Source: Siphonodentalium dalli (Eukaryota; Mollusca; Scaphopoda; Gadilida; Siphonodentaliidae). Taken from it: a stretch of DNA of 64,000 bases. The notes under the pieces were generated by a model. It did not search any database. It had not been told where the DNA came from and was given only the letters and a program-made list of their open reading frames with translations. Made by a program: the position numbers and the translations under genes. Location: NCBI GenBank assembly GCA_032622095.1, contig CP136062.1, forward strand, positions 195,931,887 to 195,995,886. Reading direction: 5' to 3'. Shown one piece after another: positions 11,601-26,600 of this stretch (the first letter of the stretch is position 1; each line of letters starts with the position of its first letter).

Positions 11601-14600
11601 TACACTATATGGTACACCATACAGACCACATTAACTGTTTTATCAACATTCTCGCTCTATGCACAAATCGATCTGATCACCAGTTCCCAGAGAAATTTGT
11701 CACAATCATTCTTTATGACACTGTGAACAATGGGTATGCTATTCATCACTGCATGACGAACCAGCCATTTGACATACAGTAATACCCAAAAAAGTGACCC
11801 CTTAACCACAAAATTATTATGGAGAGTTTTCCAAAGAATATCAGCAAGCCATATTTCCAACTAAATCCTGCAAATTTCCAATAATTCTGCTGTGGTTAAG
11901 GGGTCACTTATTTTGAGCATTACTGTGGATTCTAATGTTTACTCGGTCTTTTTTTTCAGGTAAATTCCAACCAGTTGACACTTCGAGTGAGACATTCAGC
12001 TTTGACTTGGGCTCACTAATACTCTATGTAAAGAAGGGCGATATCACATGTGAGAATGCAGAGGCACTAGTAAACAGTACAAATAAGGAAATGGATTTGA
12101 AGAGAGGTGCAGTGTCACAAGCCCTTCTACGTAAATGTGGAAGAGAATTAAGCGACGAATGTAAAGCCCAGGGTAAGTCAAGACTGGAAATTGCATACCG
12201 CCAACACAACTTTTGACTGGCGTAAGTGTTTTCAATTCTGTGAACCCATGTGTGTTTTAAGTATATTAAAAATAGTTTTTGAGAGTTAAAGACAAAGTTG
12301 TGTCACCCAGCCTTTGATTCACAGTGAACTCTTTGATTCACAGTATTCAAGCCATCTTTTGCTCGAGATTGGTTACAGTGTAGCTATGATGACAATTTCT
12401 GTGTGTCGCACGTGGCTATTTCGTAATCGGATTGATGAGTATTTAGTAAATAAAGGGCAAAGTGCACTGCTATCTATTGTATTTATTTTAGTACCGCAAA
12501 TGGAAAAGAATGGAATCGCTGTTACCACTGCTAAAAATCTACCTGGCGTGAGCATATTAATACACATCGATGCACCTGACACAATCGGCGATTGGAAGAA
12601 AGCTGTAACCAATTGTCTGAAAGCTGCTTCGGAGCAAAAAATCAAGACGATTGCATTCCCAGCCTTAGGAACAGGTAAGTCGACATCTTCCTCTTATTAA
12701 AGTGATATTGTGTTCTTATTGACCTTCATAATATGACATACACTATTAAAGGCCCAATTAATTTTCGAATCACATTATATACAACATATTCCATATTATA
12801 TACCATTTATCAACTTATCTGGTCGAATAAACTGTGAACATGTTGTTTTTCCGCCAAGGAGAAGCCCTTCAACTGAACTATATGGATTATTATCCTCGGC
12901 CTTGTGTTATCAGGAGGGTTAAAATTTATTGTCCGTTTATTAGCCTACTCCGGTCAATCAGCGACTCCGGTCAATCAGTGCTCGGATTAGCTCACGCATG
13001 GATGCGTCCCGTGCAAATCTCGCTCTCCTAACAATTCATCTAGCCAGTTTTATTTCTCTCCTTGGACCTATCAGACGTGGTTTTAACTAAAGGAAGTATT
13101 TCTCTATTGCGAGTTTATCAACTCAATATTTATTGTTGATCACAAACTTGCAATTTATCCGTTGCTTAACCGGTCGTTTAATATTTATAAGTTCGCGCAG
13201 AAACTCTTCGTTTCATAGTATGCGCAACGCTATTTATAAATATTCCGTGTTTTTATCGACCCATTTTATCTCAAAAAATTTTGGAATTGGAATCGACAAA
13301 TTCACGTTGTGAACTTCGCCATTGATGGCCATTTTGACAATGACTACAGACGCACATCGTTTACTTGTAGCGAACCTATTTTGCATTATTGTGCAACATA
13401 TACGGTGGCATGAATCGTCCGATTTCTGAGTCCACGTGGTACGGTATGCGAAGTCTCCTAATTTCGTGCTAACTATATTTCATGATGCCGACTTCTTGCT
13501 ACGTTCATTTCATGTACACTACATAATCGTATCTGCAACAGCTCTGTTAGTGCGCAGAAAGTTGGCCAGGACAGAAATGTCTCCTTTGGCGATAATTTAC
13601 ATGTATTAATAAACAAGATAGAACTTGTAATCCAATGAAATTTCTTTTGCCTCAACTAATTCAATTGTAAGTTGAAGTTGAGCGACTGGAACTTAACCGA
13701 CATTTGGTAAATGATTTTCACAGAACATCATTGTACATATACAACATGTCGTTATAATTAATTGTGCTTACCGATTAATTTTTGCATATCTTAGCTAGCC
13801 CGAATGTATTACTATTAACATGATGGCTCTTATTTGGATACTTGGAACGTCGCAAACGTTACATCGACTTCAAGATATTTATTTGAAATTCTGACTCTGT
13901 TCTTGCGATTCCATTTCCTTTCCCTCATTGTATTATCGGAACAATCGTTAGAAACAATGAGATTATGTTTGTTATAACATATAGTATTATATGGCCTGTG
14001 TTCAAATAATGCTGTGTCTCTTGAATAGTCTCTTTCTTTACATGTCTGTCCAGTATTACTGACAGTGTCCGCTTGCTACTAATCGTGCAACTGGTTTGAT
14101 TGGGGACTAGGATTATCTGACACAAGATTGGGCACCAAGGATTTTCATTTCAAGTTCCAGGGCTCAAAATACATTTCATTTTGCGAGCATCAAATGCTGA
14201 ATCATGTCAGTCATGCGGCACTGAAAATTGTAAAGTTTTGTGAGAATCATTACGGGAATCGATTCGGTGATTCTCGTCGAATCTTGAAGCCTGAGTTCCC
14301 ATTGTCGAATGGCGATCTCCATCACTTCATATCGGTACTCTGTCGTTATTTCGGCGACAATTGTGTCTGTTTCTTTGCAATCACTCAATGTATTTTGCAG
14401 AATGGACTTCCCTGTTCGATGAGTGCACAGATATGCAAATGCAGTAGCCTGAACCTTCAGCTATAGTTTGCTTAAATATCCAAGGATACTTCCGTCCGTG
14501 GTCAGATCTCTTTGGAGAAATTTGGGATGCGAGCCTTTGGCTGGCCTACTTGACAGTACTTGTGGCATGTCACCATATCCGTGTGACCTAGCATGGTCGC

Positions 14601-17600
14601 AGTGTTGAAATGATTCATTGGCTAGCCAGTGTCTCAATAAATTTTCAGTCAACAATGTTTATACTTTTGATGATTTTGATGTTTGACATTTCCACGTGTT
14701 CACTGTAACAAATAGACAACATCTGAACTGTTATCCTCAGATATTAGTGTTTGTAGATGCATTCAAATTACGAATTTAAATGATACAAAATGGTGAGCTT
14801 AAAAACATGTATGGCCAGCCATAATTGTTCCATACTAGTACAAGGGTATCAGTGCCTCAAAGGCTCAATGACATACGAACTGACTATATCAATATGGCGT
14901 AAATTTTCACTGATACCGACATACTTCTGCGCTTTCAATCTGTGAATAGTCAAGGTGAACTACTATGCATTTATATTGTCATGTGCCCCCGATGCACTGT
15001 CAATAGCCTTTCCAACAGAGTCCATCACTTGGCTCTCTACCTTCTATTTCCACATAGAAAGATCAAATGTCAAATAGCCTTCACTCCTGTATTAAGCACA
15101 GTTACAGGAAATGCATTTATATTGCGCAGGGCCGCTGCCACTATAATTTCCATCAGAGACCAACACATGGCTCTTTTCCTTCTATTGCCTCATATCCAAT
15201 TGATTATCGGGCAAATAACAGAAAGGACAGCATTTGTATTGTCACACATATAAAGTGCAGTTACATGAACAGTGTTTCTATTTATATTGCGCACGACCAC
15301 TGCCTGCCTGCGTATTGGAGGCGAACGACGGTTCGGTTCACCTGGAGGTTGTGAAATCTAGGTCGCGTCAAAGTTGTATGTGGCTCTCGTGATACTGAAT
15401 ATAACAGTTTGTGTAACCTATGGGTACCTAAGCACAACCAGACAACCGACAAATACGTTACGGCTTCAGATTTATTTTGCATTCGGCAGGCCTGCCAGTG
15501 CCAATTTCAAAAGAGTCCAAAACATGGCTCTTCTCTTTCTATTACTACGTATCCATGATTATCTGGTAAATAGAAAACCTCTATGAATAACACAAATGAA
15601 AGCATTTGTATCATCACACATATAAAGCGCCGTTCCCAAAGAAGCCTTTATATTGTGCATGACCACTGCCCAGTACCAGTGACTGGCGGGGTGCTACCAT
15701 CGTTGATTTGGAAAACAAATCTTCAAGGGCGAATGCCACAGCTCCTGAGCCTTAGGGTGGGGAAGACTCATCATGTGCCACTAATAGCGCACCAGCCAAC
15801 CAGACTTCAGTTCTTCCCAGATGTAACCGCAGCTCGAGCTCTCATTTGCTCTCGCAATTCAGAAGACGGATGTACTTGCGCCTGTATAATCATCAGTTGT
15901 GTTTTTCTCAAATTCAATGTCATTGTGGGATAGACCTCAAAACATGCATGTTCCATGGCACTTTCACATTCCCATAATTTAACTGCGATGGGAACGATTT
16001 TATATATACCTTCCAATAGTTTAATATTGAATAAATGATTACTATGACCATGCACCTTCTGTCAAGAGGGAACAGTGCACAGTTTAATATTCGTGAATTA
16101 GAAAATTACAATTGCTTAAGGCTGCGTGAACAATTGCTCCTGTCTCCTGGGAAGGACTGAGACTTCTGACTCTTCCCCACGGTCCGTGGCCCACTCCATT
16201 ACGAGAGTGGGTCTTGTCCCCCTGGATTCATACTCCCTCGGGATATTCCAGGCCTGCTCCACCATCTGCAGACTTTCTGTAAGTGTATAAAACGTTCTCC
16301 TCACCGTAAGCAAGGACTCCGCTATGTTCTTGCACAGGAGAAATCGGATCTCATCGTCCTCTTCGCCGAGAAAAGACAGTATCTTACCTGCGGTTTAATT
16401 TCTAGCAGGTAAGATCACGTGGCCATCGTAAAGAACGGAATTTACCTTATTAACCTTGTTTTGCAATAACTAACAAATGTTTTGTATATTATGCTTGCTA
16501 ATAACTAACAGAATGTCTTGTCTTGCTTATTGTCGAACGAGATTCGACTTTGATGGCCGTACGGGTTGCTCATGAATTTACGCGATATTGTCATAGTTGG
16601 TTGAGGGCCCATTGGTCCATGGTTTTACATTTTGAGCAAACGTACCAGTCTTAACTCGGGCAGGAACCATTCGGTCCCCCCTGGTCATGCTGCAAGCCCC
16701 GTCTTCTGCAGACCGTGGGAGGCAGGGTACCGTCCTCCGGAGATTCGGGCAACCAATCCTCCAGGACACAAGCACCCGCGCCTTTGGCGACTGTTCTGGG
16801 TGGGGAAGCCTCGTTGTCCCGTGCCGCACAAAGCGCACTAGCCAACTGGCCTTCTGACGCTTCCCCACGGCGCCGTGGCCCACTCCATTACGAGGGTCGG
16901 TCTTGTCCCCCTGGAAACGTCATCCCAAGTGATACGTCCAGGCCTGCTCCTCTGCCGTCAGGGGATCCTAATGGTATGTCATCGACGTTTATGTCAGCGT
17001 GTCGGGACCACCTGCATTTGGGAGATTCGGTGGGGGGCTTTCCCTGGTCAAATGGATCCTTTCAATTTCCCTTTTTTCCGCCATTTTGGCCTTGGGGTGG
17101 GAAATAACACCTTACAATCTAACTGCGAGCGCAATTGTTCCTCGTTCGAGCCATTCCCAGTGTGGGCTTCCCTCTAGTACCTTACCTCAACCTGATGCAG
17201 GCTGTTCTGTTGCTGGCGTCGATCCTGACATGCTTTCTAGTTTCTATAATTCTCCTGGCGTCTGATGGCTTTGACGACGATGAGCAAGGATCTCGGGCCG
17301 ACGGTGGTTCCCACTGTCGGTCAAGGATTCTGTCGTTCCTAGGGAACTCGCTTTGCGTACGGACACGACACGGGTCGATCTCTTGGAAAAAACTTCATCA
17401 CAGGATATGCGTCAAATCTTGTTACAATGAATTACACAAACTTTGCACAACTGTACCAGTCCTTGGGCTGTACCAGTTCGCGCCCCCTGGTCCTGCATCA
17501 GCAGACCGTGGCAGGCAGAGTGCCGTTCTCGGAGATTCGGGCAACCAATCCTCCGGGACAATAGCACCCGAGCCTTTGGAGGCTGTTCTGTGTGAGGAAG

Positions 17601-20600
17601 ACTCGCTGTCGCGTACCGTCTATAGCGCTTTCTATTTGGGAAGATATAAATAGTAAATACCGCCATCACTCTCATCGCAGGACACGAGAGAAAAGCAGCA
17701 GCAGAAGAAGAAGTCTCTACTGCTCGGTTTCTACTAATAGCTGGCACGTATGGTATGGCACTGCCTGGGATGTTTATTCCAAAAGACAAGGGGGGAGGTA
17801 CAAGCTTGAGCAATGCTGGAATCTGAATTTATGAGCTCTTTCACATAACATATCAAAGCCGATTCATGACTAAATCACATTTACATGAAATCTGTTTGGA
17901 AGAGTACATTCCCGTCAAACTGGAATATTAAATTTATTGCTCGTTGCCTCCTCCTGGGCTTGCATTCTATTCCATATAGTTCAGTTGAAGGGCTTCTCCT
18001 TGGCGGAAAAATATAATTTTTATATTAAAATTAGTTTTTCCTCAAGGGAAGCCCGAAACTGAACTATCATAGATCCCTCCCATGGCGGTGCCATTCCCAA
18101 CCCCGCGACTCGCAAATCTTACTATTAAAAGTCGGAAATAAAACTGGCTAGATGAATTGTTAGGAGAGCGAGATTTGCACGGGACGCATCCATGCGTGAG
18201 CTAATCCGAGCACTGATTGACCGGAGTCGCTGATTGACCGGAGTAGGCTAATAAACGGACAATAAATTTTAACCCTCCTGATAACACAAGGCCGAGGATA
18301 ATAATCCATATAGTTCAGTTTCGGGCTTCCCTTGAGGAAAAACTAATTTTAATATAAAAATTATATTTTTGTCATGGTGTGTTCTGTGCTTAATTGCGAT
18401 CTGGTCTGAACTGCCAGTTTATTATTCTCAATGGAAGGGTAATAACTCTATCTCTTATATGTATATTATGATGCATTCTGAGGTAAATAACAGGGGGGAA
18501 GTATTGGGATGAATATGAGAATCTCTATCACTTGGTTGACAGTCCTAGGAATCAGCTGACTCATCTGGAATATATATATTTTAGGTAGCTCTTCCAAATG
18601 GTATATAATATGGAATATGTTGTGTATAATGTAATCTGGGCATTCGAAAATTAAGTGGGCCTTTAAGAACATTATAACAGATAAAATAAATACTACATGC
18701 TAAATATTCTCCACTAGGAAAGAACAACGCGATTTAAAATAAAACATAAAACATACTTGGTGTTATGGTAGTGTGAAGTTACATCTATCTTATAAGGGAA
18801 TACTTATTATACTGTAAAATTTTGTTTCCTATGGTTATTTTCAGGCATAGGCATGAAGCCGCCAGAGATGGCAAAAGCTATGTATAGTGCTGTGACAAAT
18901 TTCATAAAAGATCCCAAACATACATTATCAGAGGTGCGAATCGTCGTATTCAGGGACGACATGGTTGCCGAGATATTCCAGACAATTGAGAAGCTATTTG
19001 AGGACAGTGGAGTGAGACCCAAGTCTATGTTTCAAAAAGCAACTGATTTTATTGGAGGTGAGTATCTTTTAACCCTTCACCCAACACAGCTGTGTTTGAA
19101 TTTTTTTTTTTTTTCAACTATATGTCAATAAAACCATACCAATATTGGTATCAATAGCACTGGCTCATCGAACAGGTTCCAAGGATATCCATATTTGTAT
19201 GGTTTTATCGACAAATTCTCAAGATATTTTGGCCTACGTCACCTTATTAGCTCAACTTACTTTGTAAGTTTGAGCTATTGCCATGGTTTGGCGTCCGTCG
19301 TCCGTGTGTGCGTGTGACCGTCAACAATTTCCTTTGGCGCGGGCTACAGTTCGTACCTTTGGTCTGATCTTTATGAAATTTGTCATGAATGTTGACATTG
19401 ACATGTAGATTGGATTTCAAAATTCAATCCATTGGCGCGGGCTACATGTCGTGCTGTTCGTCTGATCATCATGAAATTTATCATGGATGTTAATATTGAC
19501 TTGTAGATGGGAACGAGTGATTTTGGGGTCGTTCAGCCAAAAAACATGGCCGCCAGCAGCCATCTTGGATTTTACTCTTTGCATGACTATATTCTTTGGC
19601 GCGGGCTACAGGTTGTAGCTTTGGTCAGAACTTCATGAAATTTGTCATGGATGTTAACAATGACATGTAGATGGGAACGAGTGATTTTGGGGTCGTTCGG
19701 CCAAAAAACATGGCCGCCAGCAGCCATCTTGGATATTACTCTTTGCATGACTAAATCCTTTGGCACGGGCTACAGGTCGTACCTTTGGTCTGATCTTTAT
19801 GAAATTGTCATGAATGTTGATATTGACATGTAGATGGGAACGAGTCATTTTGGGGTCATCTGGCCAAAAAACATGGCCGCTGGTGGCCATATTGGATTTC
19901 AAAATTCAATCCATTGGCACGGGCTACAGGTCGTGCTGTTCGTCTGATCATCATGAAATTTGTCATGGATGTTAATATTGACATGTAGATGGGAAACGAG
20001 TCATTTTGGGGTCGTTCAGCCTAAAAACATGGCCACCAGCAGCCATCTTGGATTTTACTCTTTGCATGACTAAATCCATTGGCACAGGCTACAGGTCGGT
20101 ACCTTTGATCAGATCATTATGAGATTTGTAAAGGCTGTAGATGGGAACAGGTCATTTTGGGGTAATTCGGAAAAAAAACATGGCTGCCAGTGGCCATTTT
20201 AGAATTTACTCTTTGCATCAATAAATCCTTTGGCATACCATAATCACCACATCCCTGATCCGATCATTATGAAACCTGTCATGAATGTTGATATTGACAT
20301 GTACATCTAGTCTTACTTAGACATTTCAATTAGCACCTTTCCTATTCCTCCATTTACTGTCAACAATTAAATTATTCCCCTACCTAAATTGAGCTACAGT
20401 ATCATTGACACTTTCATATTAGCTTGTTTTCTGGCTGTTTTTTGCCGTTTTGTTAGGTATAGGGTTAAAGAAAAATGGGTGGTATACAGAATTGACCTTG
20501 TCTGTCTACCCGTCTGTCCATCCGGTTATATATCTAAACCATGGGTTAACGGCTCTGAATGAAATTTGGTAATGAGGTTCGCCATCTCCACTGCTTTCAA

Positions 20601-23600
20601 AAGAGGGGCAAATGACGTTTGTATTTACAATTCTAGTCTGGAATTCTTGGGCTTTTTTTTCTCCATTTGAGCAGATATCTCAACCACAGTTCATCTGTTC
20701 TCAATGAAATATTGTATGGAGATTCAACATCATGACTACTTTAAAAAGAGTGGCAAATGACCTTGTAAGCGTTATCCATTTTGCAGGTATCCTCCTTTGT
20801 TTGTCTGGATATTTTAATTATATTGTCAGTCCGCGCAGATATTTTGAAACAAATTGTTGTCTCAGTGATTCAAGAGTGAAGATACAGAACAGTTCGGGAA
20901 CGCTTAAGTCGGTAGCCATATTGAATCGAAAACTTGATAATGATAAAAGATTGTGAATGGATCTTGTATTATCTAACCATAATTAACATGTTTTTTTTGT
21001 CCAATAGACTATCTACAATAACGTGAAGACAGTAAGCTAGATTATGCATGCAGCTCATTTTCGTCATATATACTGACAGATGTGAATGCTTTGTGTGATG
21101 GAAGTAACTCGAATGTGATACCAAAGTTTATCAAAACGTATTTGTAAACATTGGAAAAAGTTAAAGCATTTTATTGTTACTAGTATACAGTATATAAATT
21201 ATGTGTAGTGACTCTCACTGGCGAAATATCATTCCTGAATATTTATCAGTGATTATTTCAGGATAAATGAAGGACTCAATATTTACATTTTTACATAGTT
21301 TTTCAAACAAGCGTAGTGGCTGATTAGTAAAATATCAGCTTTAAGTAGTGAAATAAGTACATAATATTTATTTAACCCTTTCTATACTAAATGGATTCTC
21401 CCAGTCAGATAAAAAGTGTACATCGGAATGGTCTATACATTTCAACAGATGAATAAAATTGCAGAAGGAGCCCTATTTATTGAGGGAAATGTTTAGACAA
21501 TAAGTTCAACAAATTTTCTATGTGATAACTACTCATCAATTATGATTTAGAATAGAAAGGGTTAATAAAGAACGTGGTCTAACTTTAAATTTAAAACAAA
21601 CTGGAAAATTGCTTTGGCATTGGTCTGTATTTGTCCCATGATGACGGTATTATAAAATCATGTGGCTGCTCTAAGTATTCAGTCATCATGCTAGGGGTCG
21701 CGACCTGTTATCCATCGAAAAAGTGACACACTTCTGAAATCATATTGGAACAATCTAATTGTCATTTTTCAACTATGTCGCATAAGCAGATGTTAGTGTA
21801 CACGTGTTCACATATTCAAAGCACAGCACCTTTGATCTATGTCCCACGTTACAATTTGAAATGTCCTGATTGTCAAAATAAAACAAATTCCATTTGACCA
21901 TGTGTATAGTTCTCTACACAAATGAAATCACCTAGAGTTGTATATACGTGCGCAGTTCTGATATTGCCTGGCATGTCATACACTGAAAGTCAGGAAGCTT
22001 GCTTTATTCGAGAGAGAGAGCGAACATTACTTCATCGCTGACATTTATCCAGTATTTTATTCCACACCTATTGACGTGAGTCACATGTATTCAATGGAAT
22101 CCCAGCCATTGAATACATATTAGTGTATACCTCTAGTGGAATACAAGCCGGAACTATTCTTGTTGACGTTGTTGCCAAGAACAAGAAAGATGACGTACAT
22201 TACGTCAATCATCCGCTTCCGGTGGTCCCCCCATAATTACTGGTTATTTGTCAGACTTAAATCACAAGAAAGGTGGCTGTAGTAACAATGAAGGTGACAT
22301 TCATGGATTGAACTTATCTGACTGAACGGTGTAGAATAAATACAGAACACAACTTGCATCATAACCTCAAATCTTTTATCTAACTCGTTGCGGACGGCCC
22401 AAAGTTATATTTCGCTCGAGCGTATCATTGCGCCATCTTCGATAAAAGAGTCTCGATTAAGATGCGCATTGTGTTCTGTCTATATATTGCTCAATTTGGA
22501 TATAAAACATACTCATCTGTCAACACCCATAAATATAAAGATAAATCTGCAATGTCATTTCAATACTAGTACAATAATTATAAAACAACCTGGAAAATTG
22601 CTATGGCATTGGTATGTATTTGTCACATTTGTTTTTTGAGAGACTAGAAATCAGACGTCCATTTCTCCTTCCATCCGTTTGTCGTTGGGGTGTTGTCCAT
22701 CCGTCTGAAGCATTATTATCCAGGTGATAACTGATTATTATATGACAGAAATTTATTAAACTTTGTATATAGGCCTTCATACGAGAAAGTCTTGATCAGG
22801 TTCAAATTTGGGTCCGGTCCGATCATTTCTGATGGGAGTTATACCCCTTTTCAATTAGAATTTGCTGATTATTTGAATGATAACTAAATAAACTTGAATA
22901 GAATTTGATATAATTTTATGAAACTTTGTATGTGTGACCTTCATATGAGAATGTCCAGATCAAGTTCAAATGTGGGTCCCGTAATGCCCCTTTTTGATAT
23001 AGAGAATTTAGTTTTTTTTTACTTTGAATTTACTGATTATTCTGGTTTCTACTCAATTGACACTAGGTTTGCTAGCAACATAGATTGTTAGAAGAGAAGT
23101 TTGATTGAATGTTTGTTTCCAAAATAATTTTTTTTTCTAAAAAACCCACCGCCCAAACTTTTTTGGTGATGTGTAGCCAAGTGAACCCGTTACTAGTATC
23201 GAGAGTATATAATGTCTGTGTTTTCGGATATTGTGCATTTATTAACCTATATCATCACTGCTGCCAAATTCTGTATATAATTGTTGGTTCAAATTAATAT
23301 TTTCAGACAAGATTGGATTTGATGTGCCAGGACTAAGCATAGAAAAAATGAACCCCACTGCTGCTGCTAATCAAATGCTCAATATAAATACTAATGAAGT
23401 TCACCTCGAGATTTTCTCTGATGACAAACGGAACATTGAGAATGCTAAAGATTTCATCAACAAATTTTGTGATCGAGAATTCGGAGATGAACTGATAACA
23501 GATGAAGCTATAAAGATCTTCTCTGATGCACAGGTGAGGCCTTATACATACAATTACTGTGTTCACAGCACAGTTCACACCAAGTCTGAGTTTAGTGTGC

Positions 23601-26600
23601 CTGTCATTTGCAGAATGAGGTCCCCAGAGGGTGAATCCAGCATAGTGGGCTAGCATCACTAAATAATTTATGCGAGAGTTATGGCCCCTTTTTTGACGTA
23701 ATTTGACTTAGAAAATCCCTGAAATTTGTTGTCCGGAGGATAACTTTAGTTAGAGTGAACCAATTTCAATCAAATTTGGTATGTGGGTTTATTAGGAGAA
23801 AAGACAGCTCAAGTTCGAATTTGAGTTCCGTCCGCCAATTTTTACCAGAGTTATGCCACTTTTTTATCAGTTTCCGCCGACCCAAGAGAGGGCGTATATT
23901 GCACGCCCAGCGTAGCTCTTGTTTAGTTTAGTTTCTCTGTATCCCCAAATTGGCAGACAACACATTGGATAATCGAGTTTCCAATGGGTGTACATCACAA
24001 TATTCACCATTTGATTTTGTGAACTTCAATCTGAGTCTACATGTATGTCTCCCTTTACAGATGAGCCCATGCAGAATGAGGTCCCCAGAGGGTGAATTTG
24101 GTGATGCTAGCCCGCTGTGCGAGATAGCATCACTAGATTCACCCTTTGGGGACCTCATTCTGCAAATTACAGGCACACTAAAATCAGGCTTGGTTCACAC
24201 TGCCACTTGACAAATGCAAAAATAATTCACTTTTGACAAAATTATTTTCTTTTGATAAGCGAGTTTTCAATTCCACAAGAAAGTCGAAAATATTTAAAAA
24301 TTGTCACTCATATGCAATCAACGTAGTTTCGATGGATTTATGAGCGTATATAAGTTTCATTGGACGAACAACATACTGTATTATACTGTAACATACTGTA
24401 AATTTAGCGGAATTATACTTTGGATGTTTGTTTGTATACTGACACTTCTACATACTCATAGATCCATTGAAAAACGACAATGATTGCTTTTAATTACAAC
24501 TAATTACTTTATTTGCAAGTATCAACTGTTAATCCATCTCAGAAAATAGATCTTCAAATCTGGTTGGTGGGTCGAAAATAGATTGGGTAAAATTGGTGAC
24601 CGAGCGAACTTTCAGAAAATAGATACACCTCAACTTCCATATCCTGCAATATACTACTCATGATCAAGAAAATAATTATTGTTTGCCTATTATTTATACA
24701 GTTAAAATGATACAAAAACTTCTTAATAATTATCAACACAATAAAATTATCCATGTTTGTCAATCTGTTTATCAGGCTGATTCAATTACACTTTTCACGT
24801 CCTCCGTGATGTCATTGGGTGACAGTTAGACTCACCCATTTTTCTTTAAGTATCACTATGCGAGATGACTTGTACACTGCAACATATACATAGTGATAGT
24901 TCAAATGCACGCATATCAAGGAAATCGAAAGTAGTTGTAATTATAAACCATTCATGTCATGGAATCTGATAACACAGTTCCTAGTAACGCCTTACGGGGA
25001 TCAGGAAAAAATTTACACCTCTATCAACAGGTACATGTAATTGCAATAATATATACAACGATATATACAATGACAATTGACCAATGGGAAAAAACAAACT
25101 ACGAACTTATAGGACATTTAAAGATGAATACAAAATCGAGCCATATGTCATTCTTTCCTGATCTCAAATTGCTCACGAAATGTTTCACGATTGCACGTGA
25201 GCAACCACATGTTGAAAATAGAAAAGGCAGGCATCAACAACCTGTAATAATATTAGAAAATTGACTATGTCCCATGTGTGACAAACAATGTGTCGAATCT
25301 GAAATGCACTTCATCATGGAATGTAACACATATGAAGACTTAAGATCTATGTTTTTAGCGGAATTGAGAAACACAAAACATGTTCATTTGCCAGTTTCTC
25401 AGGACGTCCTTCATTACCGAAAGAGGGCCTCATAAAAAAAGATATTTGTTAGTTATTTCAAAACTTCATAAAATTATCAACCAACATTAAGGAAATATTG
25501 TTGCTCAGCTAATGTCCTTTTGTGCTTAAGAGTTTTTAGCTCACCTGAGACGAAGTCTCCGGTGGAGCTATAGTCATCACTCCTCATCTTCTTCTCTGGA
25601 TCCACAAGACCGAATGGGTTCATATTTGGTGTGGATGTTCCCTTGGTGACTGGTATTCAGATTTGTTCAAATGAGGTCACTGGGTCAATTAGTTCTGAAG
25701 TCAGGGCCATAACTCTTTCCCTCCATAGTAATTTTTAAAACGACTTCTTCTCAAGTAGCATCAGGCCGAATGGGTTCATAATTTGTATGAAGGGTCCTTG
25801 GGTGACTGGGGTTCAGATTTGTTCAAATGATGTCACTGGGTCAAATGTGGGCGGAGCCAGAGACACAATAACTAAAAAAATATATATATTAAAGAAGCCC
25901 CTCACCCTTGCCCATTGGTGCTTCTAGCATCCCTGTTATCAAACACTTGTTATACCCCCACTTTCGAAGAAAATGGGGGTATACTGGATTGACTGCGTCC
26001 GTCCGTCCGTCCGTCACGCTTTCTCTGTCCGTTTGTCCGTCCGTCCGTCCGTCCGTCCGACCTCATAACTCGAACAACTATGAACCGATTTCAATAATTT
26101 TTTGTATGCAATCTCCTTAGGACGGTCTCTCCGCATGATTTATTTCAGAGTCATAATACAATACACCCTGTGCATATGCTGGGGCCATAACTCTTTCCCG
26201 CCATAGTAATTCTTAAAACAACTTCTTAAGAACCATTGGGCCTGTTAGGCTTATATTTCGTATGGAGGGTCCTTGGTTTACTGGGGTTCAGATTTGTTAA
26301 AATGGGGTCACTGGGGCAAACATGAGCAGAGCCAGGGTCAATATCTTTATACCCCCCGCAACGAAGTTGTGGGGGGGGGGTATACTTGAATCACTTGTCC
26401 GTCCGTCGTCCGTCCATGGACACAAATTTGTCCGGAGTTTTTCTCAGTCGTTTTATGATCATTTTCTGTGAAATTTGGCACAGACTTCAACCACCATGGG
26501 AACCTGTGCACCTGCGATTATGACGTCTCTTTTTTTGGTGGAGTTATCCCCCCTTTTTCGACTTAGAAAATTTTCGCAACATGTACAATTTTGTCCGAGT

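Larger units (their letters stand above)
12746..18666. mobile_element. Large nested TTAA-bounded insertion filling intron 3
   Basis: Outer ends TTAAAGGCCCAATTAATTTT and its reverse-complement-like counterpart AAAATTAAGTGGGCCTTTAA enclose about 5.9 kb. AATGGTATATAATATGGAAT on the right matches the left arm inverted. Inside is a second inverted pair, about 12847-13055 against 18135-18370 (AGGCCGAGGATAATAATCC, CTCACGCATGGATGCGTCCC). The interior holds GC-rich direct repeats and degenerate tandem units but no identifiable transposase. The intron's exons (12674 and 18845) are intact on both sides. Confidence 0.75.

Noticed and set aside
14128-14466. 112-codon open frame in intron 3
   Set aside because: Within the large insertion; no recognisable domain, and antisense frames of similar openness cover the same bases.
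16578-17813. Several overlapping open frames of 65-172 codons on both strands
   Set aside because: Stop-poor only because the segment is GC-rich and internally duplicated. Opposite-strand frames are equally long and none shows a recognisable motif.
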